From the NCBI GenBank assembly GCA_032622095.1, contig CP136069.1:618001-682000 (forward strand): a DNA stretch of 64,000 nt. Reading direction: 5' to 3'. The translations under genes and the position numbers were made by a program. A model generated the notes under the pieces. That model saw only the letters and a program-made list of their open reading frames with translations, had not been told where the DNA came from and did no database searches. This stretch comes from Siphonodentalium dalli (taxonomy: Eukaryota; Mollusca; Scaphopoda; Gadilida; Siphonodentaliidae). Positions 30,732 through 43,460 of the stretch are shown one piece after another (positions within the stretch are counted from its first letter, which is position 1; each line of letters begins with the position of its first letter).

Positions 30732-32185
30732 TAACATGGTTTATAATATACAAATGTATACTGTATGGGAAACATCAGAGGTTTACAAAGTAATAAAAAC
30801 AGTTGATTTGTTCTTTATTCTTGTGGTTATATACACGTACATACATGTATTCTAAAAATAAATGTCCTTTACAACGTGGATCAATGAAATGCGGTTGTTG
30901 CATTTAAAATGCATTGAGGGTGCATTGTGTCACGCCACTTTGTAAATGCCTTAATGACAGCATTTAAATTAAATGCACTTCATTGGGAATAATCGCAGTC
31001 GCATTGAAATTACCGATCATTGCGCCGAAAAAGTATACTAGTATGAACACCCAAATAACGATACGATAGTGTATTTTGCAATTTTAGTTATAATTTTGTT
31101 TAATTTAAATTCATATCTGAATAATTCTGTGTTATTTTCCCACTCCTGGTGTACATGTATATGTTCGGAATCGGACATTCATGATGTAGTTTTCCATTCA
31201 AAATGGAATAAACATAAATAAACACTGTTGACATTAATTGTTTTATAATCAGAATCTGAGAATCATGATTCTCATTTTGATTCTAGTAAAAAAGTCTTGA
31301 TTCCCTGTAGAAAGTGAAACACTAACATTTTGATTATTGCAAAAAATCTGATGGATTTTAAGGCCTGCATCAAGACATTTGTTTGTGAATGTGGTCACTT
31401 TTCTAAGAAATTTGTGAGTGGTCTGTACATGTACATACATGTAAGTTACTTGACCAATTACACAAGGAGTCGAGGGACACAATCAATGAGGACATTTGTA
31501 CTAAAAAATATTTTTTTACGCAAGGAACGAACACAAGGCCACTTTCTTAATTTATATTATGAGCCAACAAGACAGATCGTAAATCGCTGTTATATGACAA
31601 TATATGTGGCCATCATAATGGTCGACAGGCATGACGCCAACAAAAACCAATCTGTCAGGCCAATATAAAGAAGTCGCGACTTATTGCTGGTGGAACCTAT
31701 TAAAGGCATCGTTCCATTTCGTTAATAACAACTTACATGTAACATTCACCTCCACCTCTTTACTCTTGGGCTCCAAATAAACATGCATGCACCAGCTGCA
31801 TCCACGTTTATTATTTTTCTTGGGAAATCCCCCCCCCTGCACAGTGCTTATTTGGGTCTGCACGTTTATTAATATTTTGAAGCTATGAAAATTTAAATCA
31901 GCACAAATTCAAGATTTCTATATGATTCAGATGTAAAAATGATCAACACGTCTACATTAGTTACTAGCTAAACAAGACATTTTGTCATATGTGTATACTT
32001 TACTGTGAAATTGCGTTTCTTCCGTTCTCCATGAACGGATTCTCAAAATGTTTGGTTTTCCAAAAAACAAGGATTCGAACTGTCTGAACTGAACTCAGTG
32101 CGTTTGTTTAAATAGATGAATAAATAATGGGAAAGACATACAATCCTAGTTCATAATGAATTTAAGTATATAAATATAAATAATA
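30732..32185. other. Non-coding stretch
   Basis: A TTTATTTGGAGCCCAAGAGTAA-like word (minus strand near 31765) is inverted relative to a copy near 32680, suggesting another small element spanning about 31730-32700. No gene recognised. Confidence 0.45.
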
Positions 32186-32311
32186 AACGGCGGATTCAAC
32201 GTGGTCATGGGTTTTGACCGCGTTAAAAAATCAGCAAACTCTGCATGAACCCCGAAGTTTGCTGATTTTTTCTCGCGGTCAAAACCCCATGACCGCATTG
32301 AAACCGCCGTT
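32186..32311. repeat. 126-bp palindromic MITE-like element
   Basis: AACGGCGGATTCAACGTGGT at the left pairs with the complement of ACCGCATTGAAACCGCCGTT at the right, and both arms carry ATCAGCAAAC. About ten mismatches or gaps in 55-bp arms. Confidence 0.8.
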
Positions 32312-32735
32312 CATTTCTTATATGAATAACACAATTTAAGATTGGTGAATTATTTCTTTTGGTTAATTTAATAAACGTACAGGACCAAATAACGATCGTA
32401 CAGGTGGGAATTTTACCTCGATTTTAATAATCGTACATTAGGCACTCAAGAGTACATATTCAAGTATGTGGCAAACCAAAAAAACACCACATGATACATA
32501 CATGTACCTGTACTACATGTTGACTCGTATACTTGAACCTGCTATGAAAATTATTTGGTTAACCACAGTTGATGTTTTGCTCAGAGTTCCCCCTGCACTA
32601 TTATTTGGGTCTGTACTTTTATTAACTTTCAATGGAATTTCCCCCCCCCCCCGCACTATTATTTGGGCCTGCACTTTTATTTGGAGCCTGAGAGTAAGTT
32701 GCATTGACATTTATTTTCACGAATTACCATGCTAA

Positions 32736-35657
32736 AGGCCAAAGAAAAAAGATTGTATGTTTCCGGTAACATAGCGAAAAATGTAGGGTAGGTAGGTAGG
32801 GAATTTTTTTTATTTTATTTTATTTTGATATTTTTTATCCAGCTGCAGAAATATTGAACTACCTCGACCAAAGTGACATAAAATGCCAACCCGTGCCATG
32901 GGGAAAGTATTACTTGATCAACACAGTGGAAATATACATTAAGATTGATAAACGAGAGGCCGATCACGATCGGCAGATGTTTAACCCATACCCGGGCGAT
33001 AGCGATTAGCTATAACTGATAATTTATCAAAGATATGAACACAGGTATCCATATATCAGCACTATCTTGAATTCAATAGCTCAAATAATTTGTCTTAAGA
33101 AGGGATTAAAGTATTTGTGGTTGCGAAGTGGGGGGGTGTTCTAAATCTAATAACTCTATCCTTATTCTTCCAAGGACCTCTCTATGTGAGATCCAATGGT
33201 TTAGTTATTTCTGAGGATATGTTTATAAGTTGAAGTTAGCTCATTGGAAACAAAACTACCAGCTATTCAAATCTCATTCAGTTCTAAAGAGAAATTATAA
33301 TTAGTTGACAAGCCAGACTGCTTAGAACAACATGTGGGATTCCATCTCATATTTAATTTGAACTTTAATGACCCCCCCCCCATTCTTCCCAGTTATTATT
33401 TGTTTATCAATCATGTCAAAAATGCATGTAGTTTATACAATTCAAAAGTGTTATCTATATAATGTTATACAGCCATGTTATACAGCCATTATATGGTGTG
33501 GATGCTGGCCCCAATGATCCCTAAATCGAAAAGATTACCATAGTTAATTTAAAGGAAAGTAACACTGAATCAAATGGTTTCAAGACATAACAATATTTTA
33601 CAAGTAGCTTGCAGACTAAAACACATAACCTTCACTGTTAATCTTTTAAGCACTCTGTGGTCCCCAAAATTCAGTCAACCATGACAATATGAACAGATGG
33701 GAAAATAAGGTTCCTGGCAATATTATCTGCCATATTGATTTTCAAAATAATGCATCACATATAATCTGTAAGCATATTCAATTGGTGTCTTATTGAATGT
33801 TCATTAACTAATGAACCTGATTCAACAAGAGGGTTCATTTAATATGTTTCTGCATAATACAAACAATAATGTATATTTATCAGCTTGTAACCTATTGCAT
33901 ATAAAAATTATATTGGCTATTAGCCATTATTTTAATGTAATATCAAAAGAATCTGTCTGAAGGGTTAATATATTTTTCAAAAATCAATTAATCAATTCCA
34001 CAATCCATAGAAGTTAATAGTGTGAAGATAACCCAAGATAAGACATATGAGGAAGAGCCCATGTGCATTATAGCATAAATCTGTTGGAAACTTGGAAAGG
34101 GTTAATTATTTTCTAAGCATATCAATGGAATATAGAAGACAATTGTGTAGGTCATGGGTCAATTATCAGGCAGCCTGTAATAAAATTTCAAAATTAGATA
34201 AACAAGAGCCTCCTGTCATTTATCAAATTTGACAATTAACCAGCCATCAGTATAATATTGTTTGTTTATCTTGGTATCCATCTAACCACTTGGCCATAGC
34301 TAAATAGCAGATGTCATTAATCATTTCCTGAGCTGTTTATAATCTGCATGGGCATACACCATCATTATATTTCTAATAGAGTTGTCCACCATTCCACCAT
34401 ATACCAGTGTATTTGATGGAACTACATTATAAGTCACTTGAATTATAAAGGGCCATAACTCTGTTAAAATATATCGGATCAAACCCAAATTTGAACTTGA
34501 TCTGTATTTTGGGGTGAGGACCACATGTACCAAATTTGGTGTAGATCAGATGAAAAATGTTTTGAGTCATAGCAGCTTGCGTGAGTTCTAAGTAAACATT
34601 AAGAGTGAAAAGGGTTAATTAAATAATACCAAAAACCATACAGATGAAGGCCGTGCTAAGAAAAACCTAGGTAAGAAATATGAGGCAGATCAGAAGAAAT
34701 ATGTTCAACTTATTACATTGGATAGCATGTGTGTGAAGGGTTAATTATTTTCTAAACTGATCAACTAATCGATACCAAAAACTATACAGGTGAGGGGTAG
34801 TGTCATCATAAACCTACATATCAAATATGAAAACAATCAGACAAAAAATACTTTGGTTACAGCATCGGATAGCTCATGCCTGTGTGCGGATGCAAAGTGT
34901 TAATAATTTCTAAACCGATCAACCGATCGATACCAAAAACTATACAGGTGAGGAGTGTGTCATCATAAACATGCACATAAAATTTGAACAAGATCCGATA
35001 AAAAATATTCGAGTAAATGAATCGGATAGCAAGTGTCTACGGACAGACGGACAGACGGACAGACGGACGGACAGACGGACGGACGGACAGACGGACAGAC
35101 GGACGGACGAACGACGGATGGTTGATCCGGACGTCGGCATTATGTGTACCATACATGGTATGGGTACACATAAAAATCAAACTTACTTCATGCTTACGTA
35201 TGTTTTTTATTATATCTAATACCACATTTTCATAAATTTGGCTATAAACTTGGTACAAAATTGATGTCACTAACTTTTTATAAGAATTTTACCAATAATA
35301 CCGCCATTATACCGTACATGTATTGTGACGATTACATCCCATTGTCTGGGGGTAGCCAGTACACCCACCGAGCATGCCTGGTTTTTGGAAACAGTAGCTA
35401 CATGTATACCCCTAATATATGCAGTGATAACCTCTTTACATGTATATATACAGATACAGACCCACCATGTCTGTTGATAGTGTTCCATAAGTCCCAAACA
35501 AGACATAAAGCAGGCAGGAGATCCACTCTCAGGAAATTAAAATTGCGAAAATTTTGACTTTTTCTCAAAATATCAATAAAAAGTTTAGGGTCGGCGGGTT
35601 ATTTTTAGGGTCGGTCGATGTACGGAAACTTAGTATCTTTTTTCTTTGGCCTAAGGA
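32736..35657. mobile_element. Putative non-autonomous element with AGGCCAAAG inverted ends
   Basis: The left end AGGCCAAAGAAAAAAGAT followed by GTTTCCG is inverted at 35600-35657. The same termini, in similarly inverted arrangement, bound 54208-55458, so two elements of one family are likely. Interior 2.9 kb: no transposase recognised; non-coding AT-rich sequence plus the tandem units listed separately. Target duplication unclear (TAA or TA). Confidence 0.5.
33930..35116 (+). repeat. Helentron-like tandem units ending in an ACGG/ACAG microsatellite
   Basis: Units of about 130-170 bp share GGGTTAATTATTTTCTAA, CGATACCAAAAACTATACAG and GGATAGC; the last three start near 34614, 34740 and 34895, with more diverged ones from about 33950. 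A (ACGGACAG)n tract at 35039-35116 closes the array. Tandem core units followed by such a tetranucleotide tract recall the pearl/Helentron-type elements of bivalves (known from memory). Confidence 0.6.
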
Positions 35658-35826
35658 ACATTGCAACTGGTTTGAAGTAACATGACCGCGTTGCGTCAAC
35701 ACTGGAACTGCATTGATGGTAATTTTCAACATGGTCTCACTGAGGTTCTATCAAATATAAATACTAGTATGGTTGAGGGAGACAATTATTTTGAGAATAT
35801 GTGATCCTGTGTTAACATGAGCCTAA

Positions 35827-36204
35827 GGCGACACCAATTTTTAAGTCTGGTTTACGAACACCTCCTACAACTTTGTTTCCATTTCATGAATTTTTTTTTA
35901 ACTTTTTTGGTCCCAAAATATTTTACACGCGTACTGATTTTCATGTGCTGTCGCATCCGGTTCTGCTTATGATCATTTACAGATCCATATTTTCATGTAT
36001 TTCATGACAAGATACGTCTTGAATGGTTTGAACAGAATTTCATTCAAAAACATTTTTTCACAATGTTTGTAAAATTTATGTAAAATTCCACGATTTACTT
36101 GATATAAATTGGGGGGACAATCTTTTTTATTTTTATTTTTTTCCCTCCTGCATCTACTTTTTTTCTCCCCACATCGTAAACCAGACTTAAAAATTGGTGT
36201 CGCT
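35827..36204 (-). mobile_element. PIF/Harbinger-like MITE, copy 2 (378 bp)
   Basis: Same GGCGACACCAATTTTTAAGT ends as copy 1 (last base mutated) with a TAA target duplication at 35824-35826 and 36205-36207. The interior is in the opposite orientation to copy 1. Confidence 0.78.
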
Positions 36205-36986
36205 TAAATATCATCTGATGGAGTCAAAATCATTGAACCGTCACTTATGCATGCACATGTTGTCTTGATGTTGAGTCTGGCTTTCATCATTTTCATTAGT
36301 TTTACTGTTAATATCCACCAAAGGTTGAGGTGTTATGGAACAACTGTATGGCATCGTATACTGTTATCTTCCGAGTAAATATGGAGTCTCTAATTCTTTT
36401 ATCAGTCACGCAGGTCTACTCATCAAATAGTATAATCCTTAAATATTTGTAGTCCAGGTGATCTCGACTGCACAGTACATGTATAAACATTCATCTGCAG
36501 TGTGTTTTAAATTTCTTTGCCGTGTAACAACTGTTGTCCCAAGTTTCAATGCCTTGTCCTCCTGGTATGTAGGGATTACCAATTTACCATTGCCGTGTTT
36601 TAATTTGCAATTTTGATGATGACGCTCACTAAGCTTGTTGATAATTTTCTTTGTCGTGTAACAACTGTTGTACCAAGTTTCTACGCCGCGTCCTCCTGGT
36701 ATTTAGGGATTACCGGTGCCTTTAATAGCGTCAGATGCATCATTGCCAGTTACATGTACTAGTAATGTACATTAGAGTGGAACTGAATTAACAATGTCAC
36801 ATTGACACAGTACTCAGTTAAGACCAGTAAAACAGCAAAAGTAGTATTATTGTACAGCAGGCTTATCAGTTATCACTATCAGTACTTACTACATGTACTG
36901 ACCCCTTACTATCGTGGATCAATCTGAATCTGAATGGTTACGCTGCAGATCCCAATTATGGTAATTTCGCAGCGGGCGAGAGAGTC
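36205..36986. other. Non-coding stretch with a direct repeat
   Basis: TTTGCCGTGTAACAACTGTTGT at about 36516 recurs near 36650, each followed by CGTCCTCCTGGTAT and AGGGATTACC. No gene recognised. Confidence 0.5.
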
Positions 36987-37505
36987 TCAGATCTTTTCCT
37001 TCAGCGCACTCTTGAAGGAATCCACAGGCTGTTGTTGTAGGATTAAGGATTCCTCCAGCTGATTCCAGTCGCATATAGTTCGAACAAATGTGGAATTAGC
37101 GAACTGAGCTGACACGTATCATGGTATAGCCTCGTAGCACTGACTGTTGTTCCTTTAAATTAGGTGCCGAGGAATTTGGCTGGCGACGTAGCCTGTCAGA
37201 ACTTTGCTCTGCGATCTAAGACGCCTTGTTTCGGGTGTAAAGTATTGATTAGGTGGTATAGCCGGGACCAATCCGCCCACCACCTTACTCATGAATCCCA
37301 GCCGATTTATTTTCCGCCGTTTCTGCAATGTTGGTAAATCTAGCTCGTAGAGGATCTTGGTCATATATCCATCTTCTTTGCTCTTATAGTCTCTTTTAAT
37401 GAAACGGGCTGCTCTACGCTGGATTCTTTCCAGCTTGTCGATGTGATTTTGTTGGTAGGGGTCCCAGATGGTGTCTGCGTAGTCCATGATCTTCAAACTT
37501 CTCAA
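36987..37505 (-). pseudogene. Non-LTR retrotransposon reverse transcriptase, C-terminal fragment
   Basis: The upstream frame (37155-37505) encodes the phrase YADTIWDPYQQNHIDKLERI with I-Q-R-R-A-A-R-F-I and L-P-T-L-Q-x-R-R, highly typical of the end of LINE ORF2 in invertebrates. A second frame (about 36987-37120) gives FVRTICDWNQL and FKSAL before a stop, the usual ORF2 tail, so at least one frameshift lies between 37120 and 37155. A 5'-truncated dead copy; catalytic domains are absent. Confidence 0.85.
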
Positions 37506-37739
37506 TTCTTCTTCTTCTGGACAGGTGCATTATGAGCAGGCCACTGGCACTACATCATGATTGTACCGGTACCACAAATTCAATTTTGAGACAATATTCT
37601 GGTTATGGCCAGGTAGCTGAGGTACCGTTCAACACTATAGTTGATCCGTTTCGTTATCGTAGCTTAATTCTTAATGTTCCGGGAATTGAAATATTTTTTG
37701 TCACATGAAATTCAGTCTTTTTCGATATTTGCGCATATA

Positions 37740-38385
37740 AGATAACTACCCAGCAATAATGATGCTTTAATATAGAGAGGGTTATAATAAGGTAACTACA
37801 CGTCAATGATGCTTTAATACATACATGGTTAATAAGGTAACTACCCGCCAATGGCGCTTTAATATAGAAATGGTTAATAATGCAACTACTCACCAATGAT
37901 ACTTAGTATAGAAAGGGTTAATAAGGTAACTAGCTGTCAATTAATGCTTTAATATAGAAAGGGTTAATAAGGTAACTACACGCCAACGGTACTTAGTATA
38001 GAAAGGGTTAATAAGGTAACTATATACGACAATGATACTTTGGTATATACAGAGTTAAGGAGCCAACTACCCGTCAATGATGCTATACTATAGAAAGGGT
38101 TAACATTGTAACTACACATCACTGATATTTTAATATAGAAAGGGTTAATAAGGTAACTACGCGTCAATGATGCTTTAATAAAGAAAGGGTTAATAAGGTA
38201 ACTTCACATCAATGGTGCTTTAATATAGAAAGGGTTAGTAATGTAACTACTCACCAATGTTACTTAGTATAGAAAGGGTTAATAAGGTAACTACCTGTCA
38301 ATTAATGATTTAATATAGAATGGTTAATAAGGTAACTACACGCCAATGGTGCTGTAATATAGAAAGGGTTAATAAGGTGACTTCA
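37740..38385. repeat. About 45-bp minisatellite, roughly 14 copies
   Basis: Unit consensus GGTTAATAAGGTAACTACAC followed by GCCAATGRTGCTTTAATATAG. Copies diverge moderately in length and sequence. Confidence 0.9.
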
Positions 38386-38399
38386 ATGCAGATTATACA

Positions 38400-38710
38400 G
38401 TTTAACAAAATACCACAGGTGTATATATCCGGGTGAACACTGTAGTAAATACCTGGGCGAAACCCTGGTGTAAATACCTGGGTGTAAATACCTGGTGTAA
38501 ATACCTGGGTGTAAATCCGTAAAAACCCGGGTAAACTGGGGTTTATACCTAACATATATAGAAAAACACCTGGGTAAATCTATATAAATCCCTGATTTAC
38601 CTGGGTGTAACCTGGGTGTGACCTGGGTGGAACCAGGGTAAAACCTATATGTACCGGGGTATACCTAGGTAAACACCAAGATTTACCCAGGTACATTTTT
38701 ATATGGGTAT
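38400..38710. repeat. Second ACCTGGGTG satellite block
   Basis: Units TAAATACCTGGGTG and ACCTGGGTGTAACC; ends in the inverse of CCCATATAAAAATGTACCTG, the start of the 24100 block. The same family inserted in opposite orientation. Confidence 0.75.
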
Positions 38711-39985
38711 GTGTGTGTCCGATGGCATTCCTTCCTCCCACTGCTAAGAGTTCCACCAATAGGGGTGGGGGTCTGACGAACACATTCATACACAGGTCTA
38801 GGGTAGGTTGGAGGATGATAAAGTACTTTCGGTTGGGGGTGACCACATACAGGCCTATATATGCTGACACATTAACTTTAATTTTCCTCAGTTAGATTTA
38901 CTCAGGTATAAGTTGAGTATAACGAGCCATGCCATCAAAATGACATAAGTTTTGAGAGCTAATTATAATTAGAAATAGAGGGTTCAATTCCATGTAGTTG
39001 GGCATAAATATGCATATTTTATTCCAGCTTGAAACGTATATAACACTATATAGTACGATCACAACCCAGATTACAGGAGTTTTATGTATATAATTGTTAT
39101 TATCACTCAAGATTATCAAAAGTGTACGATTCAAGTAGTTGAATTAGATCTTTCAACATTTTACCTTATAGTGAGCTAGGTCTGACAAAAATCGTCTTTC
39201 TGAATAAAGCTCATTTAAAACATTTGTATATACTCAAACATATGATATCCAGTAAAAATTATGGGGAAAGAGGGGATGAGACCTCAATTTGTTAGGAGAA
39301 AAACAAATAGATTTGCATGTAGGGAGGACGGTAGACCCATGGTTGGGAGGGATTTTTATGTTCAACCCTGTGTATGAAGGTTTTTTTCATACCCCCTCCC
39401 CCATCATCGAGTGCTCATTTGTATAGCCGCTGGCAACAGCGACAACGCGGTACTATAATTGACGAACCACCATTCAAATAGAATAAGTGATGGGACTCAG
39501 AATTCGACCTTAAGAGTCACGCACGCGTCGTTTCAGGTCGAATTATGTCGCCAGGACGCTGTTCGCATGCATGAGCGATTGATTTCAATTTGATCGCCAT
39601 TGGCGGCTTATCATCAGTGATCGCACATGCTAAACGGCACATTACTATCAATCTATATATTCACAATCTTGGGTACAGTGTTGCGCGAGACTGACAGGTA
39701 ATATAATTCGACTGAATTCTACAAAAATCACCACTGATGCTAGCTATACGTTGGAAACTTCTTTCCAAGCCATTTCCTTTCCGTACTTCATTTATTATTT
39801 TATCGCCCATCAGTTATGAGAATGACTGTACCCGGATAGTATATGTGACCAAGTGAACCATGCCATTCTCTGTAACGGCTAACTCCATGACGAGGTTGAT
39901 TGCATAAGATGATTGGTCACGAATAGGACGTGGTTGTTTGATGAAGGTAATTGATCACGAATCGCTCTGTGTTATATTAACACGC
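38711..39985. other. Non-coding stretch
   Basis: AT-rich; short C/G-rich words near 39330-39410. No gene or clear repeat seen. Confidence 0.45.
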
Positions 39986-40043
39986 ACCTTAAAAAACGCT
40001 GCGATTAATCGCACGCGCGTGTGCAATGAGAATAGACCCTTAG
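39986..40043 (-). repeat. 58-bp inverted partner of 24031-24088
   Basis: Identical to the left copy in reverse complement; see 24031-24088. Confidence 0.85.
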
Positions 40044-41655
40044 ATAGGGTATACTAGTATAAATTAAGACAGTGTAACTCCCGAAATTGTTGCTAAGAAT
40101 ATGCAATTAACAACTTAATGCATATTTCGTTGTGTTTATACTTAGTTATTTTGACGCCATGGTCAGTTCGAACGAAGTATATCTTCCAAGTATTAGTATT
40201 TCCCATACAGTCGAGGGTTCAATATCCTGCGACAGTCCGAGGGTTCAATATCCCGAGTCTCCATTGGCGGGACGTGGTGACGGGGATTTGCGGGTCTCCC
40301 CCAACTTTGTTAAAAAATCCAGTTGGCATGCAATAGGTCAGGGTTACAGATTACATATAGAATAAGTAAAATACAGTTTGTTCATGTATATAGTATAGGA
40401 AAATAAACACGCAGGACATTCCAATCTTTACATGTAAAATCTACATGCATATATAGATCTAACGATAATGGGCTATATGCAATGGGTGACTGACTGCATG
40501 TCGTTCAATTCCATATATTATATAGCCCAATTCAGCCAATAACATAACAATTTTGAGTGTAGGCCTATACATAACTTCATAAGATCGCAAAGGGATATAA
40601 TACGCAGATTATATCTGGGGATGGTTGGGTTTTATCATCGTTCTTTATTATCCGAGTCTATACTACACGCGGTCACGGTCCCATACATGGTAATCGGTAG
40701 ATCAAATCCAAAACATTATTACCTCTATAATATAAGTGTAGATATTACACAAATAATCGTCCAGATTCGCGCTCGATGGGTTCAATATTTTTTTCTCCGA
40801 GGGAGGCCCCTCGGATCCCACCTGCGGCAAAGGGACACCCCCTCATACACCATTCACACGCGGTGTGGTCTGAGGTTTTCACCTCGGTCCTGTGCCCCTC
40901 AAGTTAATATTCGAACCCGCCTTGTTAAAATGCTGGCTACGCCCATGGTGCTATTAACCTTCAAATGGCCATGCCCACCAGTGGAAAAGACACACTTTCA
41001 TGGTGTATATTTGTACGTAACTGGCTACGAAATCCAAAATACTTGTTAGTTTAGGTTCTTATAACAATTGCCAAGTGTATGATTAACTTGCTCATGTTAT
41101 GGGTCATGTTCATCATCATGTGACTATTACCACCTTGACAAATTCTAAAAATACCTTGAAATATTGGCATTTATTATAATCATATAATATAATATAATTA
41201 ATTTATTCATCAGATAACTATACATAAACAAAAATATAACTTCGTGTCCCACCCTGTCCCACCCTAGGCCATTTCATCTACACATACATCACTGTGCTAT
41301 AAACAAAAGGTATATATTAATTGGAATGGTAGGTTGTTTTTGTCTGTATTTGTTTTCAGTGAAAAGCGTAATCTTAAGCGTGAACTAATTCTTAAACTAA
41401 TTCTTGCAGTCGGGACAAAAGGTGTACTGCATTGAACTATCTGAGAATACGTCTCTATATATACAATGGAGTCTGCAAGACGCTTTTTGAAAAATTTCTT
41501 GATGAGATAGAACGTATATTTGACTTTAATAAATTCCATTATTATAAAAAGTAATACTATTGTTTTGGCTGATTTAAGTGAAAGAAGACATCAGTAGCAG
41601 GATTAGCCACACCATGCATGAGACGTTGAAACACCAGGCTGTGAAACATTACTCA
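40044..41655. other. Non-coding stretch
   Basis: A short direct repeat (CGAGGGTTCAATATCC at about 40213 and again at 40239). The open frame at 40621-41049 has no recognisable features and sits in repeat-like sequence, so I do not call it a gene. Confidence 0.45.
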
Positions 41656-41659
41656 AAAC

Positions 41660-43460
41660 ACTTACAAATTAGCCAAAAATTCGACACAAAAATCCAAATG
41701 TGAAAATTTGCTATTTTTCTGACATTTCACCACATTCGTTTGTCTCTGTGGGAAAATATTGGCATATTGACGCGATTTTATACATTTATCGTATAGAAGA
41801 GTCATTTGCGAACACGCGGGGACCATAATATAAATTCCTTGTTGGATAGTTTTGTCCGATATCACATTTTCCCTAATGCCGGTATAATCCGATCAAAGTC
41901 AAATCGACTCTAATAACGCAATGTCTGTTTCGAATCAGTGAATGTTATTGCTATAATAACAAAACACATGCGTATATATGTGCAGGAGATACTCGAGCTA
42001 GGATTCCTCTTATACCTGAGATCAGGAATATTCACCAAGTCCAAGATGGCGGCCAAAATGGCCACCAGAAATAGGAAAATCGCCGAAAATAACTGATTTT
42101 AACATCAGTGAGAGTTATTGTCACGACAACTCCACACCTGCTTACTATTGGAACACTGAGGCGAAGAACTGTTCTTATTTCACATCCAAATAAAAGTACC
42201 CCAAATCCAAAATGGCGCCCACAATGGCAGACAAATTTTTAAAAATTACCGAAATTCTCCCATTTTCACATCATTGGGCATTATTGTCGAGAAAACTCCA
42301 CACATGCTGACAGTTGAGTTGGTAATACTGAGGTGAAGTAATTACCTTCCATCTGATGAAGGAAACTGTTTTTTGAAAACAAGATTACATTCGTTTACTT
42401 TCTTACCATGGGCGTTATTGTACGCGAATTCTACCCACAATTGCATGTTCGCATGGAACATTGGTATGAAGTATTCATTTGAGTTTGGCCAACTCTCACA
42501 GTCAAGATGGCTCCCAAACTGGCGGCCAGAAATTGAAAAGAAGTCGAAATTGTCACATACTAATTTCAACGTTTTGTCACAATAGCAATATGTATGGATT
42601 GGACGAAACGGTACATAAGCCATCTATTAGTTCCAACATAGGTCGACGCCTTCTGGAAGGATGAAAACCCACAATAATCGCGATGTGGCATTTCGAAATT
42701 ATGGGTGCGCCGAAGAGTCATATTATGACTTCCAAGAATCAAAACAACAGTACCTGAGCTTATTCTGATTTGCCACATTCAGCATTATCTGGACCAGCAT
42801 CCGTCTCTTCGTCACATTAATCTATCTCGCTCACACCAACACAGTTTTCTACACTTCTTGGTAGAAGGATCCCACCAATCGGAATGTTTCAAACAACACA
42901 TATGCCGGTGTCAAGCTCACGTGTTTGTCTCGAAAGCTGGGAATTCTTATCCTTATTCTTGGCGAGCTTCATTCGAGGTAGCTTATGGTATAATTCAGAT
43001 ACTACATATGGGATCTGAGCGTCGTCTTGCGTGACAAACTAGAAAGGTATGCGGTCGATGCGTACACTAGCTTTCAGAAGGACCTCTCTATCTGCGTATT
43101 TTTCCGATTTGGTTACCTACTGTGGATAACAAAATGTACATCTGGTGATCTTCCCATTCATTCACTTCTCAATATATGGTTCATCAATTCACATTATTCA
43201 CATACTGACATAGCGGGACAACTTCTGTATATCGCTTCGAATGTTGAAAGTCTAACATTTGACGGATGCCTTTCTGCTAAGGCGTAGGAGACCATAATGC
43301 ATAATATACCCACACTTCTTGACCATGATCATAAGAACAGTCCTGGTGGCGTCCAGCAATCGTCTCACAATACAGATCAAAGCAGTTAATAACAATACAC
43401 GCAGTGCTAGTTTGTGGGCATGTGTCATGCTAGTGGAATGAAATTGGAATATGACTGCAC
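41660..43460 (+). repeat. Left arm of a large inverted duplication
   Basis: The arm matches the reverse complement of 45630-47178 plus 48600-48860 in blocks: the LINE-adjacent part (43300-43450), GCTCACACC near 42830, the GATCTCAGG-like CCTGAGATCAGGAATATTC near 42020, and ATGGCGGCC words. Parts of 43027-43287 parallel the minus frame at 45642-45899 (G-Q-L-L-Y-I-A-S-N against N-F-G-N-V-S-K). Identity is roughly 75-85% by eye, so the copies are old. Confidence 0.75.

Noticed and set aside
34971-35219. Frames rich in R-T-D-G-Q-T-D
   Set aside because: Translation of the ACGG/ACAG microsatellite.
40621-41049. 142-residue plus-strand frame
   Set aside because: No domain, promoter, splice or composition support; surrounded by non-coding repeats.
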